Positions 1 to 11,209 of a stretch of DNA of 64,000 bases are shown piece after piece. Origin of the DNA: Clarireedia homoeocarpa. Its lineage: Eukaryota; Ascomycota; Leotiomycetes; Helotiales; Rutstroemiaceae. The first letter of the stretch is position 1; each line of letters opens with the position of its first letter. The notes under the pieces were generated by a model, which worked only from the letters and a program-made list of their open reading frames with translations, was not told where the DNA came from and did no database searches. The stretch spans positions 167,011 to 231,010 of the forward strand of contig LNKV01000058.1 of the NCBI GenBank assembly GCA_001465935.1. The letters run 5' to 3'. The translations under genes were made by a program, and so were the position numbers.

Positions 1-348
1 AAACAAGAAACGCTTCATAAAAAAGCTCATCCGAATCCAAAAGCACCTCGGGGCATAAGCGATGACGACAACACCACAGAAGGGAAGAGGAAGGAGACGA
101 GCCAAAAGAACCCAAAAGTTTTTTTTTTTTTTTTTGGTTGATAATTGTGATTTGGTTTGGATTGATTCCAAAAAAAAAAAAAAAAAAAGCCATGCTATAT
201 GAAGTGATGTGATGTGATAAGAACGTAAGGACCCTTTTCATCTAAGGATTTCTCGTCCGTCTCTCCAAATGTTGCATAACTTTCTCTTCTCTCCTGTTCT
301 CTTACCACGCACCCCATCCCATCTCATCCAATGCAGTGTACAGCGCAT
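1..348. other. Non-coding flank, 3' side of the AHC1-like gene
   Basis: No convincing gene. It holds a run of 17 T (119-135) followed 34 bases later by a run of 19 A (170-188). The two runs could fold back on one another. The stretch lies downstream of the minus-strand AHC1-like gene and probably includes its 3' UTR. Confidence 0.6.
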
Positions 349-2394
349 CTACTTCCTCGGCCCTCTCTTCTCCTTCTTATTAGTGTTATTTGCGCCATCT
401 TTCACCGGACTAACAAACGTAACATGTTTATTATCCTCCTTCTTCAACCGCATATTTCCTTCTCCTCCGGCACCGACACGATTCCCCAGCACCGTTCGCG
501 ACACCACCTTCTCACCTTCGCCGTCTTCCGCGATGTCGATTTCCGCGACATCGCTTCCTTCGTCTTCGTCTTCTGATGGGACGCTCTCGGCGTTATCGTC
601 ACTGTCATTGTACTCCCCGTCGTCGCTGACGAGACTGGGCGCGTTGTTGCTGGCGACGGTGTTGGGGCTGAGATCGATGATCGAGGGCACAATTGGCATG
701 CCCATGTCAACGTCAACATCACCGTCTGAGTCGCGATGTACGTTGATAGATTCCAAGCGACCGGACGGTTGGGTCTCAGGCGTAACACTATCCATGTTAA
801 GTGTAGAGTAAGATGGAAGAGACGAGACCTGGGTGAGCCCTCTCTGGGCATTAGCTTGGTTATGATCCATGCCTTTGCTTGATGTCGGCCGACCGAAAGG
901 TCCTGGAGACATTGTAGCGCGGGACGGCAAGCGCATGCCTGTGATTGGAGCCTCCGCGGCTCCGTCAAAACCACCAGGACGACGCTGGAGTACAGGTGCA
1001 TCTTGTACATTGGCAGATTCGCCATCCGAAGAGTCTTCCTCGTCGGATGAAGAAACGCCATCGAGATCAACGGGGGCCTTTGCATCACCGACAATCTCTT
1101 GAAGATCGCCACCGAACCCTTTGCTTCTCATAAACTCGGAAAGATGAGGAGTAATTTTTGATGGCACGAAGCTTGACTTGGGACTTTGTGCCTTGGTTTT
1201 CTTCACAGATGGCTTCTGAGGCGACGAGGTTGCACTTGTAGGAATCGAAGTAACACCAGGTAGCTTGCCTTGTCGATAAAGATTCAAAGAAGCGTCAATA
1301 TGTGACAGGAGAGTAGCATAAGATTCTCGGTCGGTCGGGGCATTTCTAATGAGAGGGTGGACGTGACCAGTTGCTACACTAGGGCTCTTTTCCTCCCCAA
1401 CAGTCGTACCAACGTCATCAGCTTCGATTGGTTGTCCACTCGTCACAGCAGCTTCTTCGTGGCTCTTGAATTCACGGCGATGCGCAATGCGGCAATGATT
1501 GATGAAACCTTGAGTACTGGAGAAATTCTCACGTTGACAGTCAAGGCAAACAAGTTTGACAGTTTGACCGTCACTACGCTTGAGAATACACGGCCCGCTG
1601 TTGCCTTTGGGCTGAGCATATCCACTTGAGAGAGCATGAAGCTTCTGGCCAGCAGATCCGCGATGCGTTCTTGCCTTGGTTGCGAAACTGCTTCCATCGG
1701 CGATACTATTTCTAGTCGCTCTACCTTCGGGCACAGTTTTGCCAGCACGGTGCGCTTCCATACCTTTATGCGACAGGACATGTTCGCCGTCGAATGATGC
1801 ATCCGGAATCAGCCATCTTGCGTGATGTCTCGAGTATGGACCCTCGGTCAAACCATATGGTGGCGCCCATTTTGGAACACTGTCACCCGTCCAGACTGCT
1901 GGACCAGTGCCATTACTGACATTTGACATAGACACAGGAGAGCTTTTCGTACCAGGGAACGGAATCAAATGAACGCGCCGTAACTGCTCGAGCGCAATTT
2001 GAGCCTTGGCCAGTTCTTGTTCGATGAGGCGCAATTCGTTGTGCTTCATTAAGATCTCGAGACTGAACTGTGTTTCAATAGTCTCCCTTACACGATCGGA
2101 ATCCATAATCTTTTCTTTACTGTCCGGCGCATCCATATCATCTCCGTCTAACAAAGGTAACAGGCCTTCCATGACGTCGCGCTTTCGTCGCTTGAGATCT
2201 TGAGGGGCGGAACCATTCACGGCCGGCATACTTGGACTGCTACTTCTCTTTCGCTTTGTCGGACTCGTACACTCGTAAATTGAAGCGTTGGCGTCCGCCA
2301 TCTTGAGGTCTTCTCCATTTACTACCTTGTCGCAACCCCTGGATTCAGAGATCCAAGACGGCAGGCGAAACATTCGAATATAGTGGGATGTCAA
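349..2394 (-). CDS. AHC1-like C2H2 zinc-finger protein (putative ADA histone acetyltransferase subunit)
   Basis: A single-exon frame of up to 681 residues. A lone zinc finger fits C283-x2-C286-x13-H300-x4-H305, followed by a basic RREFKSHEEAA segment. This resembles the finger of fungal Ahc1-like proteins, which in yeast belong to the nuclear ADA (Gcn5) histone acetyltransferase complex. Around residues 50-75 there are basic clusters (KRKR, KRRKR) that look like nuclear localisation signals. A helical, coiled-coil-like stretch follows at about 105-140, and the C-terminal third is Ser/Pro-rich, acidic and probably disordered. The start is uncertain: M1, M8 (base 2373) and M32 (base 2301) are all in frame, and M8 or M32 looks more natural. 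The family call rests on the finger and general architecture only. It could be another fungal C2H2 protein, and complex membership is inferred. Confidence 0.75.
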   Translation of the reverse strand: MTSHYIRMFRLPSWISESRGCDKVVNGEDLKMADANASIYECTSPTKRKRSSSPSMPAVNGSAPQDLKRRKRDVMEGLLPLLDGDDMDAPDSKEKIMDSDRVRETIETQFSLEILMKHNELRLIEQELAKAQIALEQLRRVHLIPFPGTKSSPVSMSNVSNGTGPAVWTGDSVPKWAPPYGLTEGPYSRHHARWLIPDASFDGEHVLSHKGMEAHRAGKTVPEGRATRNSIADGSSFATKARTHRGSAGQKLHALSSGYAQPKGNSGPCILKRSDGQTVKLVCLDCQRENFSSTQGFINHCRIAHRREFKSHEEAAVTSGQPIEADDVGTTVGEEKSPSVATGHVHPLIRNAPTDRESYATLLSHIDASLNLYRQGKLPGVTSIPTSATSSPQKPSVKKTKAQSPKSSFVPSKITPHLSEFMRSKGFGGDLQEIVGDAKAPVDLDGVSSSDEEDSSDGESANVQDAPVLQRRPGGFDGAAEAPITGMRLPSRATMSPGPFGRPTSSKGMDHNQANAQRGLTQVSSLPSYSTLNMDSVTPETQPSGRLESINVHRDSDGDVDVDMGMPIVPSIIDLSPNTVASNNAPSLVSDDGEYNDSDDNAESVPSEDEDEGSDVAEIDIAEDGEGEKVVSRTVLGNRVGAGGEGNMRLKKEDNKHVTFVSPVKDGANNTNKKEKRGPRK

Positions 2395-3173
2395 GTGAAG
2401 GTCGAGTGAATGTGCGCCCAGGCACGGTTGTTATTAAATGCAAGCTGACGCGCCCGTGGTTGCCGTGTGAATGCGCTTTCAAGATGGGTAGTTGAGCTAT
2501 ATTAATTCAGCGGGCAAGGAGCCTGACGTTGTGTGCTGATGGATAAGAGCCTCCCTAATAAAAGTCGCCCCAAGCAATCTATTAAAAAAACACGGGCGAA
2601 TGATTTGTACAGAGAGAGGAAATCAATTACAAATGTATATTTGTGCAACGAGAAAGCCGAAAGGATTGCGAAAGAAGTGAAATTATGCCGTTGTTTTGGC
2701 TTTGTCGTAATTGTGTTTGTGTTGTGTGTTGTGTTGTGTTGTATTGTCGTGTAGAGTAAAGTAGTTGGGGTGGATTGATTATGGATGCGAGGGAATGGGA
2801 AAATGGGTTTGTGGAAGGCGGTGTTGGGTGTTGGGTGTTTGAATGAGGTGATGCGACGGGTGAAATAGAACCAAAAGCGTGCTGCGGGAATGATGTGATG
2901 AGATTGGGGGTGTAGGGTGGGTGTACGGAGGTAGGGTGGTCCGTTTATTTTGGTAGGAGTGGGAGCTGGCGTTGGGTGGGCGTAAGGTTTGACGTACGCC
3001 GTAGATGCCAGACCCGAACCAGAAGCAGACTAGGCAGTTCTCGGAAAGCAGAGTCGAGCAAGGTCAGAAGAGTTGAAGAGGATAAGAATACGGGATACGA
3101 CAATACGGTAATCTGTAATCCGGGACCCGGTAGACACTCGGTAAGTGTTTGCAGGCTGGTGAGTGGTGAGTGG

Positions 3174-3359
3174 TACAAAGCGTACAAAGGGCAGGTGTGT
3201 GCTTGTGGATGTGGTGTGTGTGGTGTGAGGGATGATGGATGATGGGTGATGGGTGATGGGCAGAAGAAGAATGCGTGATGGGCAGAAGAAGGCGGTGGGA
3301 GAAGTGTACAAAGTGTACAAAGCGTACAAAAGGGCAGGTGTGTGCTTGTGGATGTGGTG
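3174..3359. repeat. Spaced direct repeat of about 44 bp
   Basis: A segment starting TACAAAGCGTACAAA and ending GGATGTGGTG occurs at 3174-3216 and again at 3316-3359. The second copy has one extra A. Between them lie smaller repeats of GATGGGTGATGGG and GGGCAGAAGAA. This is most simply a local duplication in low-complexity DNA. Confidence 0.8.
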
Positions 3360-5903
3360 CAAGGAGAGGAAGAAAGAGGAGCAGGCGAGAGGCGAATCTT
3401 GTTTGTCCTTCGCAGGTTACGCTGTACAGTAATGCTTAGCAAACGGATCCGGGGGCCCCTTCTTTTTGTTGGCTAATGGCCGCGAGCGATGATGTGGTGA
3501 AGTGGAAAGAGGGCGGTCAGCGTGAGTTGGAAACGAAGCCGGATGTCGGGTCCAGATTCAGAAGTAAAGTACAATAACTTATGGTACGAATGCAAGGAGA
3601 TATAAATCGAGGGGTGAAGGAGGAGGTGCCTCTACAAAGCCGTTTCAAAGGAAGAACGACAAGCCAAGTGCAGTCCCTTGGCCGATGATGATATTTTGTA
3701 CTTGTGTAGAAGTCTGTACCGAGGAGAGGAAAGTGGTTGATGGTGCTGTGGTGCTGTGGTGCTGTGTGCTGTGCTTGCTGTGTGTGCTTGTGGTGCTTGT
3801 TGTTCTTGTTGTTCTTGGTTAGAAGAGAAAGAACGGTTTGCGTACCCAGACAGTCACTGAAAGTTGGAACTCGGGGGGTTTGATTCGGTAGTTGTTACGC
3901 AGGGAAATGGGTCGGGGGCCCCTTCTCCCCTTCTCGTCTGCCGCTGTCCTGGCCGCTGCTCTGCCTCTGCTCTGCCTCTGCTCTGCCTCTGCCGCTGCTC
4001 TGCTCTGTCTTCTGCGACCGCGTGTTTTGTTCCTTTTTCCTTCTTGACCACATAAGCTAAGATACTTCGTATGCACAGCACCCCACTGCACCCGTAATAA
4101 TTTAAATTAAGCGTCTGTTTCTGCAATCTTGATGCCTTTCTCTCTGCACCTCACATGGGTCTGGAAAAGTCGCTTGTCCTTCAATTGGCCTAGTCGCTGC
4201 TGGAAAGTGGGCTGCTTCTTACTTTAGTACTTTCCCTGGTCAGTATGCATTTCTTGATTTGGCTTGGAATCATCTTGAAATAGGACGTGTGCGCTATGTG
4301 ATTGGACATGAAGATAAGTCATCCCTGCTCTTCGGATACTGCCACCCCACGCTAACCAATTGAGGTCATTACCCTTCCGTCGATGATGTTCCTTCTTCCT
4401 CCTTCTCCCTTCTTTTGCTTCTACAGTATTGCTCTTTCGTCTGCACCCATATTGGCGGACCCGCCAGATGTGTGGGATACTGTAGAGATATGCCAATATC
4501 CATGCTTTCGCATGAATTCCCGAAGTAGATCATACCAGGGGCCCGAGACGACAGGATGAGAGGCAACATGTGAATGGAAGACGAACATGAAGGAAGAATG
4601 AATGAATGAATGAACGAACGAATGGACGAATGAATGTGAAAAGTGAAGGCGAATGTGAATGCGAACGCGACAAGTCTGGGTCTGTCCCCGCCACTGTACA
4701 CGTTATTGGTACGGAAGTACATTCAGTCAAATCTCACCTCTCCAAACTGACTCATAAATCATGTTGGTTTCATTGTTCTCGACCATCCGCTACTGTACTA
4801 TGTAATTCCGATGCCAAGCGTCTCCTCACTTGGAGGAAGGCTGCCCCAGGAAGTACTAGTTTAGAGCAACCACATCGAGGACCCGTGCGTGGACGATCGT
4901 CAAAAGATAAAGACACGGCCAACAAGGGAAAGAAGGTCGCGTAGGTGGTGTTTTTGCTTGATACTATGTACTCTGGACGTCGCCGGTCGAAATCCTTTGA
5001 TACGGTACGACCACATTCTGCTCTGTATTGCTCGCTTTCGTTGATAACACAGGATGAGAAAAAGGCGTCGTGGAAAGGTCCAGTTAAACGGCCGGAATCC
5101 GAGACTCTTTTGGGCACTTACCCTTGTTCGAGCATCCGCGTATGCATCAACTTCAACCATGGCGGGAGGCTGCGTATCTTTGTCCCATAGGATGGAAATT
5201 ACCAAAGGCAACCCGGGCAAAACGGTCCTAGCATTAGCTCCTGCTTAAGCTTCATTCTGGAGCCGGCCAGCACTTTGCTACAGTACGCTCATATCGTACT
5301 TCTTTTTAGCTGCTGGAATTGACGTAGAGGGTGCTCGAGGCTGGAGCCATGAAACCAAAGAGTCGATGAGACAATGCCACGATAGCCCCCACTCACTCGA
5401 GTACAGGATACTTGGGAGAGAAAAGCTTAACCTGTGCTTATCCGCCTATTGCGATGCATAAAGACCTCACTAGTTCATCTACTTCCTCTATCAACCTACT
5501 CGGTGTAGAATAGTGCCTCGAGCCAATGGAGAGAGTGATAGAGTGCCACGAGTGGGCACTTCCGGTCCCAGCCTTGCAGCACTGCTACCTTCATCCCGAG
5601 GTTGTTCCAAAAGATGCAATGGTAAGGCTGAGAGAAGTTGAAGGAGGAAGTGTCAAAATGACAGGAGGGTGCTTCGTACAGCTATCAATAATGAGCAGCA
5701 ATGATGGATGGTTAACCGTCCTTTTACTAAGCTGTGATTGAATAAGTTAACAATAATAATAGAGTTGATGCCAGAATGTAGGTAGGACTTCCATTGGTCG
5801 GTGCTTAAAGCTCCGATGTCCGTCTCGAAAAATTATCTCAGCTAGGAGGCGAGGGAGGAGAGGTTCGAGGCTGCAATATCCTCCCCTCCGTTCAATACTA
5901 ACT

Positions 5904-5942
5904 ACTTCAACTTCAACTTCAACTTCAACTTCAACTTCAACT
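5904..5942. repeat. CTTCAA hexanucleotide microsatellite
   Basis: About six perfect copies of CTTCAA in a row, upstream of the Alba-domain gene (start 6130). Confidence 0.9.
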
Positions 5943-6129
5943 GCACTATGAAGTTCCAAAGTCTTTCATGAGCATTTGATTGGGCAAACTAATACCTCCG
6001 GTTCTCTCATGTCGCTGTTTCATTTGCCCTAAGTTCACCCGTTCCTTCTACGCCTTAACTGTCATCTGCGCCACTCCATCATCTTACATTTCGTTGATGC
6101 GTTAATTAGCACGCCTCGAGCACTGCACA

Positions 6130-6996
6130 ATGACGAAGACGAAAGGAGGAGCACGCAAAGGACCTGCTGGACACGCTATCAGAGAGAAGCAGAAGCGAAA
6201 ACGTGAAGAAAGTCAACATTCCGCCCGCAATAACTTCCCAGGCACGTTTCAAGAGCAACCAGCGAAAAAAGCGAAAAATACGATTCCCCACCACCCCTCA
6301 AGTAGACACGACCCAGCACTACTGTCAAACATCCAGAATGAAGCGGCAGCACAGTCTACCTCGCAGCAAGAGTCTGCAGGGACTCCAGCAGTTGTTGCAG
6401 GTCTACAAAACGATCTTTCCTCAACGCACCAAATCACCACAATGAATATCATTTCATCATCACATATACAAAAGAAAGTTACACGCATCCTTGATACTTT
6501 GTCGACATTTTCATTCTCCGATCCAAAACCGCATGTCGTTCTCCTACAAGCAAAAGCACCTGTCGCCTGTAAACTCATCACAATTGCCGAGATAGCCAAG
6601 AGGGAGCTTGCAAGAAATGGAGCTAAATGGTTTCAATACAATGTGGTTGGGTCTATTCTGGTCGAGCAACCTCCCGGGTCGCTCAAAGCAGATACAGCTG
6701 GAGCTTTGAATTGTGCAAATGAAGATGAGAATACCATGGATGTGGAAGTGGATGCAGATGCAGATGCGAATGAGGATGAGGAGAGTACGGCTTTTGAGAA
6801 GATGAAAACCCCATTTGAGAGGGCAATTGAAGGGCGGCCCAAGGTAAGAGCTGTTGCTACATTGGCCTTATACTTGTCTCGTGTGCAGATCGATAGTCTC
6901 AAGAAGACCTATGGGTGAGTAGATTGGAGGATTTCCGTCGCATTTAGTCGCTCACTAATGAAAAACTTTAGTGAACAAACAAATGCATCGAACTGA
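6130..6996 (+). CDS. Alba-domain DNA/RNA-binding protein
   Basis: Two exons, 6130-6914 and 6972-6996. The intron 6915-6971 has a GTGAGT donor, a CACTAAT branch site and a TTTAG acceptor. Without splicing the frame stops at once at 6916; with it the protein gains an EQTNASN tail and totals 269 residues. The N-terminus is basic (KTKGG, KRKRE) and disordered. Residues about 105-185 match an Alba-like fold, with a central VVLLQAKAPVACKLITIAEI segment followed by ELARNGAKWFQYN. Alba proteins bind nucleic acid in chromatin, RNase P/MRP or mRNA particles, and fungal members of this layout are poorly studied. An acidic Asp/Glu/Ala run follows at about 200-220. The gene converges on VTC1. The fold is fairly sure; the role is open. 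Confidence 0.82.
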
Positions 6997-7335
6997 AAAT
7001 AATGCTCGGTCATCTAGGCATAGCGGAGAGGATATTAGGACTCGGCGTTTTGGGAGGAATTCAATTTAAGATCTATCAAAGATACCCAGTGCTTGCTTCA
7101 TTCAATATGGGTGGGTATATCAGCTCAATACTTAGAGGCTCAGGAGAGCGCAATGACACATATACAACGCTTTACAATTTCTTTACGCCATCAGCCAATG
7201 TACAATTTCTCCAAACTCCCTTCTTTGACTCTGTCGGGAAAATTAATAGCCCTTGCGACAGAACCATATATTGCCAGTTTCCCCTATCATCTTCTTCTCC
7301 TATTCACAACATCCTAATCATGCAAAGTTAAGCGC
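6997..7335. other. Intergenic region between convergent genes
   Basis: 339 bases between the Alba gene stop and the VTC1 stop, which converge. Plus-strand open frames here match no family and are best read as 3' UTR sequence. Confidence 0.6.
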
Positions 7336-7795
7336 TCAGTGCTTGCCCGAATTTTTGCCTCCATTGTAATTGACTCTGAGAGTAAAGTTGACAATAACGG
7401 CAAGAAGTAGAATAATGGCGAGAACTGAAGGACCAACACGATCATCAAAGCCTGCCTGGCCCCTAGTTCTGATGCTGCGGGCTCTCCAATGATAAGTCCA
7501 TAGCGCATACAGCATAGTGACCATCGAAACACCGGTGAAGATACATGCTGAGGTGAAAGCGGGTTTATCACCGAAATTCAACATGCCAACGGCGAGCGCG
7601 CCGAGGATGATGGTGAAGTTGAGCCAGCTGAGGAAGGTTCGCTCGTTGGCGAAATAGACCTTGGGTTCAATTCGGGTTGGGAGAGCAATGCGCTTTCCTG
7701 GGAATTGTCAGTAAGCGGGTAACAGGCGGAGCGGAATGCAGAGCAGTAAAGAATAGCTTACCGGGAGAGGTTTCCAAGAGGGGTCGGGAAGACAT
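7336..7795 (-). CDS. vtc1: Vacuolar transporter chaperone subunit VTC1
   Basis: Two exons on the minus strand, 7795-7762 and 7697-7336. The intron 7761-7698 (64 nt) has a GTAAGC donor and CCCAG acceptor. The product has 131 residues, the usual VTC1 size. It starts MSSRPLLETSPGKRIALPTR and continues into IEPKVYFANERTFLSWLNF, the conserved entry to the DUF202-like membrane domain. Three hydrophobic segments follow, ending LRVNYNGGKNSGKH. VTC1 is the small membrane subunit of the VTC complex of vacuole and ER membranes, which makes polyphosphate from ATP and moves it into the vacuole. It has no catalytic SPX/VTC4-type domain. The promoter is shared with a divergent dynein light-chain gene and contains a CACGTG site. 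The identification is very secure. Confidence 0.95.
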
Positions 7796-8276
7796 GGTCG
7801 TGTGAGGTATGACGAAAGGTCTTGAGAGGTCTTGAGTTGTGCGGAAAAGGGAGTCGTGAATATGGATTGGCAGGCGCACGAATGACTTGGAGTAAAGGTC
7901 CAAAATCGAGGAAGAACTCTCGTGGTTGATGGACTTAGAAATGTTTGTCGAAAATTTGATTGCTTGCTTTTATGTGAGGTAATAAATTACTTGAAATAAT
8001 AGCTGGGAAAGCTGGGAAGCTCCGAGGTTCACGTTTCCGAGGGAACTATTTCATTGGTCAATGCTGAATCAAATACAGTGGACCAATCAACGGTTAGTCG
8101 ATTGAGTTTTATTGATCGTTGACCGCACCGCACGTGAGTTTGCCTGTGTCAACATTTCAAGGGCAACTGCTGCCGTCAAGCTGCTCTTCGACAACGCAAA
8201 TAGACATTTCAACAGCTTCGAGCGCCATCAACATACTACCATACCGCAATTCAGTACTACTCGAGGATAAGACAAT
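7796..8276. promoter_or_regulatory. Divergent promoter between vtc1 and the Tctex1 gene
   Basis: About 480 bases between two divergent starts. CCAAT-box cores occur in both orientations (ATTGG near 8053, CCAAT near 8082). CACGTG occurs at 8131-8136. CACGTG is the core bound by the Pho4/NUC-1 family, which controls phosphate genes including yeast VTC1. It is also a general bHLH core, so regulation by phosphate is an inference. Confidence 0.5.
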
Positions 8277-8951
8277 ATGGCAACACCAGTACAGTCCCAT
8301 ACAGATGCGCGCAGAATTACACAAGCTAATATTATCTTGCAGCCAATTTCGTACACACGGTTGAGACAGATCGCCAACGATGTGAGCTCCCAACTTCACC
8401 GTCTGCCATTGAATGGCATATACTGAACTATCGATAGGCTTGTCAAAGTGCTTTAGGGGGTGCAGAATTCTACGAACATAGCAAGACCGAATCCTGGAAT
8501 ACAACGATCATTGTACGTTGGCACAAAGCATCAGAACCCCGCCGGAGAAAACACAGAAGTATCTAACAGATATACCAAACTGCAGAACTCGATCCTCAAA
8601 TCTTTGATCTCGGAATCCTCTCCCAGCGGCGGTAGCCCCTCCTTCAAATACGCAGTCAACAGTACCATCATTCAACATCTCGTACCTACCTCATCACTCA
8701 ACAAGTCCAAAGCTTCACCACCAGCGACGACCGATGCGAGCTCCGAATCCGATGCCAAAATAACTACAAGTGATTCGAAGAGTGAAGCAAAGAGTACAGA
8801 TGGCAAACCGCATGTCGGCAGAAGAGGGATGCACAGTGCCACAGGAGCTTACTGGAATGAGAAGACGGACGGGATGTGGAGCTTCAAGTATGAGGGTGGA
8901 GAGTCCAAGGGCTTAGACGTGGTCATCAGCGTGATCTGGATTTCGCTGTAG
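8277..8951 (+). CDS. Tctex1-family dynein light chain
   Basis: Three exons, 8277-8381, 8438-8512 and 8586-8951. Intron 1 is 56 nt (GTGAGC, branch ACTGAAC, GATAG). Intron 2 is 73 nt (GTACGT, branch CTAAC, TGCAG). The product has 181 residues. The joined frame reads SYTRLRQIANDACQSALGGA, then EHSKTESWNTTIINSILKSL, then KYAVNSTIIQHL and a C-terminal SATGAYWNEKTDGMWSFKYE. These follow the Tctex1 (DYNLT) order of helix, helix, then beta strands. A Ser/Lys-rich loop of about 45 residues sits between the first strand and the rest, so it is longer than animal Tctex1. Such light chains dimerise and bind the dynein intermediate chain for microtubule transport. The start is the only good ATG before the first conserved helix. 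Confidence 0.88.
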
Positions 8952-10007
8952 GGCAATTATGGCGCGGATGGATTTCGGCAGTGGATGCCGGAGCTCACAT
9001 CGGAGTCATGGAAGCCCAGAGTGTGGGGGGAAGAATGGGGGGGATTGTGCATTGAAAACGGGGTTCTGGGGTAATGGTTCTACCTTTTCGCGCTTCAATC
9101 GATTGATTGTCAGTTAAGGGAAATCCTGGCAAGATCTATAATGATAGTTTTGATGATCTTTGCAAGTCTCACTGGATTACTTCACTATTGTTTTGGTGGT
9201 TTCATATGGGTTGTCCTGTTCGTGGGGTTAGGAATGGTGAGGGATGGGTGAAATCATTTGGTTTTGTTTTGGTATGATTCCGGAGACGAATGGGGTGATT
9301 ACTTTTGCGTTTGCATTCACGAATACGACAGGAAGATCAAAATGGGAAAACAGCTTGACGTATTGATTGGAATCGACAGGAAGAACATGTAAGAGGACCT
9401 AATCGATAAACAGACAAGTGTCGGCGACCGCCGGGAAGAGTCGCATTTCTCTTCTCCATTGCGAACGATTTCCGTTGGCAATATTGTCTCTATCATGTAC
9501 ATTTGGTGACATTTTCCACATAAACCGGGCGCAGAGGTACGAGAAAGGAACATCCGATATCGATCAAGCCTTCTCTTATCGAATGGTGCTATCTCCAAGT
9601 TTAAAGATTTCTTATCGAGTCATGAACTTTTCAGGCGATTCACTCCGCGCGGGCACGACTTCGGATCCATGGCTCAGGTGACTAAAGCCTTCTTAGTACT
9701 CGAGTAGTGGAGACCAGCTCCGCTCGAGAAAAATCGGTGGGTCTTTTCTTCCCATTTGACTCCAGGTCCGGAATAAATTTTTGCCTCCGTGCCTTGCTGT
9801 TGCCCGTTTTACACCGCTATCCCCGGTAACGACCTTTCCTTCGCCGTCCTAGATCGGGTTCCACATATCAAAGATGGAGTTTCAATAATTCGTATAAATA
9901 TTAAAAGTCTTAAGATTCCCTCTTCCACCTCATCAACATCCCACATCTACATCTTTGTCACACCACCTACTCTGACCACTGTATATCGTCTCATCGGAGA
10001 CGGGAAC

Positions 10008-10043
<36 letters not shown>

Positions 10044-10148
10044 GATTCACTCGGCACTGAAGAAAGCTTATTTGGAAGAGAAAACGGATTCATCACGAGA
10101 CCTGTTTATCCGAATACTTACGAATCGAATCGAATCACGCGAGCAAAG
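8952..10148. other. Intergenic region and F-box gene leader
   Basis: About 1.2 kb without a recognisable gene. It contains a TA run joined to a GA run (about 10008-10041) in the probable 5' leader of the F-box gene. Confidence 0.6.
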
Positions 10149-11209
10149 ATGTCAAAGTCTGTCCTCTTCGCATCGTGAGTATCAACTTTCAACGACTCTT
10201 AACAGAATCTCTTAGCTAACATGTTTCAAGGGACGACGATGTTGCCATACAAAACATGAACTCAGCAGAGGACCAAAATGTGGCAACTCTAACACGCATC
10301 TGCGAAGAAACACATATGTCTTCCAGCAAAGCTGAAGGCTCTGGCTTTTCCACAAATCCCCATGCGAGTGCATCACCCTCAGCTGAAACCATCAATCCCC
10401 ACACCGAGCCAGCAGACCTAGGTCCAAGCGCCATTACCGCCCAAGTCCCCCGCACAATCCACTTCACCAACCCATTCCCCTTAGAGAGCGGAACCTCCAC
10501 CACGACCACATCGGGCACCGTCTCCCCCGCCTCCCATCACGCGGACCACGACTCACTCTCCAATACCGACACCGAAGAAGACGATAATCCTGCTGAGTCA
10601 TGGGAATTCCAAATCACTCCCGACATGACACGTCGTCTATCCGTCGTCCCACCTCCCCTACCATCCATCCTCACAACCGCCCTCCCACCCACTCTATCCA
10701 CCCTCCCCAACGAGCTCAAGCTCGAAATCTTCTCCTACCTCGACCCCATCGACGGCACCGCATTCGGCCTCACATCCCGACACTCCTACCTCATCTACCG
10801 CGCCATCTTCCCCTCTCCGATCGCGCTCTCCACGCGGCGCGTCGGCCCCAACACGCTGGAAGCCGCGTGGGCGTTCAAGGGCGGGAATGGCGATCAGAAG
10901 TGCGCGCACTGCGGTGTGTATCGGTGTGAATTGTGGAAACACATTTCTACGTGGATGGGCGGTGAGAAAGAGTATTGTAGTATGAAAGGGAATTTTGGGA
11001 GGAAGGGACGGGAAGGGAAAGAAGAGGGAGGTTGTTGGAGAGGGAAGCCGAGTAAGCCGAGGAGGTGCGGGAGACATCCCGAGAGGACAACGACGGTGCA
11101 TCAGGATGATGTGGGGGTGAGGGAGGAGATTGAGAGGGTGGTTAGGGAGGCGAGCAGGAGGCTGGGGGGAAGTGAGGTGGTGGGGGGGAGTGAGGTTATG
11201 ATGGGTTAG
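10149..11209 (+). CDS. F-box domain protein
   Basis: Two exons, 10149-10174 and 10231-11209. The 56-nt intron has a GTGAGT donor, CTAAC branch and TTTCAAG acceptor, and splicing gives MSKSVLFAS joined to DDDVAIQNM. The product has 334 residues. The first 160 are Ser/Thr/Pro-rich and acidic, probably disordered. An F-box follows at about 165-205 (LPNELKLEIFSYLDPIDG, then LTSRHSYLIY). F-boxes bind Skp1 and bring substrates to SCF ubiquitin ligases. A small Cys cluster (KCAHCGVYRCELW, about 230-242) lies next to it and is common in fungal F-box-only proteins. The C-terminus is Gly/Arg/Glu-rich, with no leucine-rich or WD repeats, so the substrate cannot be guessed. Confidence 0.82.

Larger units (their letters stand above)
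2395..6129. other. Long intergenic region with low-complexity DNA
   Basis: About 3.7 kb between the start of the AHC1-like gene and the Alba gene. Short open frames exist, but none resembles a family or has a convincing exon pattern. The stretch is rich in TG/GTG and GATG low-complexity runs (2700-3400), TGCTG/CTTG runs (3740-3820) and CTCTGC runs (3955-4010). Two repeats are listed separately. It probably contains the divergent promoters of both flanking genes. Confidence 0.6.

Noticed and set aside
7002..7331. A 109-codon plus-strand frame after the Alba gene
   Set aside because: It lies in the 3' UTR between convergent genes and has no family resemblance.
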